Source: Streptosporangiaceae bacterium
Lineage (GTDB): Bacteria; Actinomycetota; Actinomycetes; Streptosporangiales; Streptosporangiaceae
Length of the DNA: 64,000 bases
Direction of reading: 5' to 3'
Assembly (NCBI GenBank): GCA_019245115.1
Contig: JAFARZ010000220.1
Coordinates: forward strand, 1 to 64,000
The notes below the pieces were generated by a model. The model was not told the origin of the DNA and did not search any database. It saw only the letters and a program-made list of their open reading frames with translations. The translations under genes and the position numbers were made by a program. Shown here piece after piece: positions 63,284-64,000 of the stretch (positions within the stretch are counted from its first letter, which is position 1; each line of letters begins with the position of its first letter).

Positions 63284-64000
63284 ATGGTTACCATGAGCCG
63301 GCAGCAGGCCGCTGACGCGGTCGCGAAAGCGCAGGCCGAACGCGACACGATCCAGTCCAACCTGCTGGATCTGGACGGCAGCTTCGGCAAGCGGCTGCTT
63401 ACCGGCGCGCAGCTCACCGGGACGACCAAGCAGCGCTGGGACACCGCGGCCGCCACCCTCGCCGTGCTCTGGGACACCTACGCGACATACTCGTCCGTGG
63501 TTGACCGTGCCGTAACGCTGGTGGCGGGCAAGCTGGGTCAGCGTGAGCTGACCGAGGTCACCGGCCTGCTCACCCTGCCGTCGGTGGAGGTGACCCGCGG
63601 TCCCGCCCCGCTGGGCCGCCGCGACCTGGCCGACACCGGCCGGGACCAGCTCACCTTGTCCGCCGCCGTGGCGCGGATGCGTACCGCCTTCGCCGAGGTC
63701 GCCGATCTCGTGGCCGCCGCCGAGCAGGCCTGGAACAGCGTGGCGGGTCCGCTGGACGCCGCCGCGGCGGATCTGGCCCACGCCGACTCCCTGGGCGACG
63801 AGGCCCTGGCCGCCGAACTGGCCGAAGTGCGGGCCGAACTCGACCGGCAGCGCGCCGCGCTCAACAGCGACCCGCTCGTGGCTCAGGTCACCGCCGCGAG
63901 CCGGGTCCGCGACCGGGCCGCCGCGGTCGCTGCCAAGGCCGCCGAACTGGCCCGGGTCCGCGCGGGCGCGGTCGCCCGCATAGCCGCCCTCCGCGCGGAC
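63284..64000 (+). CDS. Coiled-coil hypothetical protein (partial, runs off the window)
   Basis: Open from the ATG at 63284 (or ATG 63293) to the end of the window, 239 codons. The sequence is Ala/Glu/Arg-rich and largely helical (SRQQAADAVAKAQAERD, then LAAELAEVRAELDRQRAAL), with no membrane segment. A protein of this type lies between glnH and pknG in related actinobacteria, and pknG is expected just beyond 64000. It starts three bases after the glnH stop, so it is in the same operon. Its own function is unknown. Confidence 0.75.
   Translation, partial: MVTMSRQQAADAVAKAQAERDTIQSNLLDLDGSFGKRLLTGAQLTGTTKQRWDTAAATLAVLWDTYATYSSVVDRAVTLVAGKLGQRELTEVTGLLTLPSVEVTRGPAPLGRRDLADTGRDQLTLSAAVARMRTAFAEVADLVAAAEQAWNSVAGPLDAAAADLAHADSLGDEALAAELAEVRAELDRQRAALNSDPLVAQVTAASRVRDRAAAVAAKAAELARVRAGAVARIAALRAD

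Overview
This window is high-GC DNA from an actinobacterium. The signs are the GC-rich codon usage, frequent GTG starts, two F420-type luciferase-like oxidoreductases, a SigK/RskA pair, an XRE/DUF397 pair, PriA in place of HisA, a polyphosphate glucokinase, a DUF2567 protein and a GlnX/GlnH pair. Gene content and order suggest a Streptosporangiales- or Streptomyces-like organism, but no rRNA is present to place it. The window is mainly ordinary chromosome with short, decayed or repeat-rich patches. I saw no insertion sequence, prophage, CRISPR array or convincing tRNA.

Layout. 0-8 kb: an F420-type oxidoreductase, an SRPBCC protein, and a five-gene branched-chain amino acid ABC transporter operon on the minus strand (substrate-binding protein, livH, livM, livG, livF), then a divergent cysteine-desulfurase-like enzyme. 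8-15.5 kb, minus strand: a PLP dehydratase, an aldo/keto reductase, a MurJ-like flippase and a single-chain double ABC exporter. 15.5-20.6 kb: a DUF6069 protein and a molybdopterin oxidoreductase, divergent from sigK-rskA-xylB. 20.6-26.4 kb: an XRE/DUF397 pair, a DrrAB-like exporter and a Ser/Thr kinase with a PASTA-like segment. 26.7-30.1 kb: a frameshifted nuclease-NTPase remnant facing an ATPase_2/DUF234 gene that has a long palindrome upstream. 30.4-33.9 kb: dnaE. 33.9-35.3 kb: no normal gene; it holds a promoter-like palindrome, hairpins, six 24-bp repeats, a very strong terminator and a G-rich repeat tract. 35.3-41.5 kb: YbjQ and DUF1707 proteins, an ABC-2 exporter, two related hypothetical proteins, a MarR regulator, a second F420-type enzyme and a DUF2567 protein. 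41.5-54.8 kb: histidine genes (hisD-C-B-H, priA, hisF, later hisI) and tryptophan genes (membrane protein, trpC, trpB, trpA) followed by an lgt homologue. 54.9-64 kb: gltB-gltD, then glnX-glnH and a partial gene, an arrangement that precedes pknG in related actinobacteria.

How the genes work together. The second half is mostly nitrogen and amino acid metabolism: histidine and tryptophan synthesis, with PriA expected to serve both because no trpF is seen here; glutamate synthase; and a GlnX/GlnH amino acid sensing unit.

The most unusual signals are: (1) a dispersed intergenic repeat, found at four places plus one fragment, that carries a hairpin with compensatory base changes and, at two histidine-operon junctions, runs from the stop codon of one gene to the Shine-Dalgarno of the next; (2) an orphan, apparently transcribed unit behind dnaE; (3) a Gly-rich insertion inside the conserved N-terminus of TrpB; (4) an Lgt in the usual trpA-lgt position but with altered active-site residues; (5) a 37-bp palindrome in front of the ATPase_2 gene.
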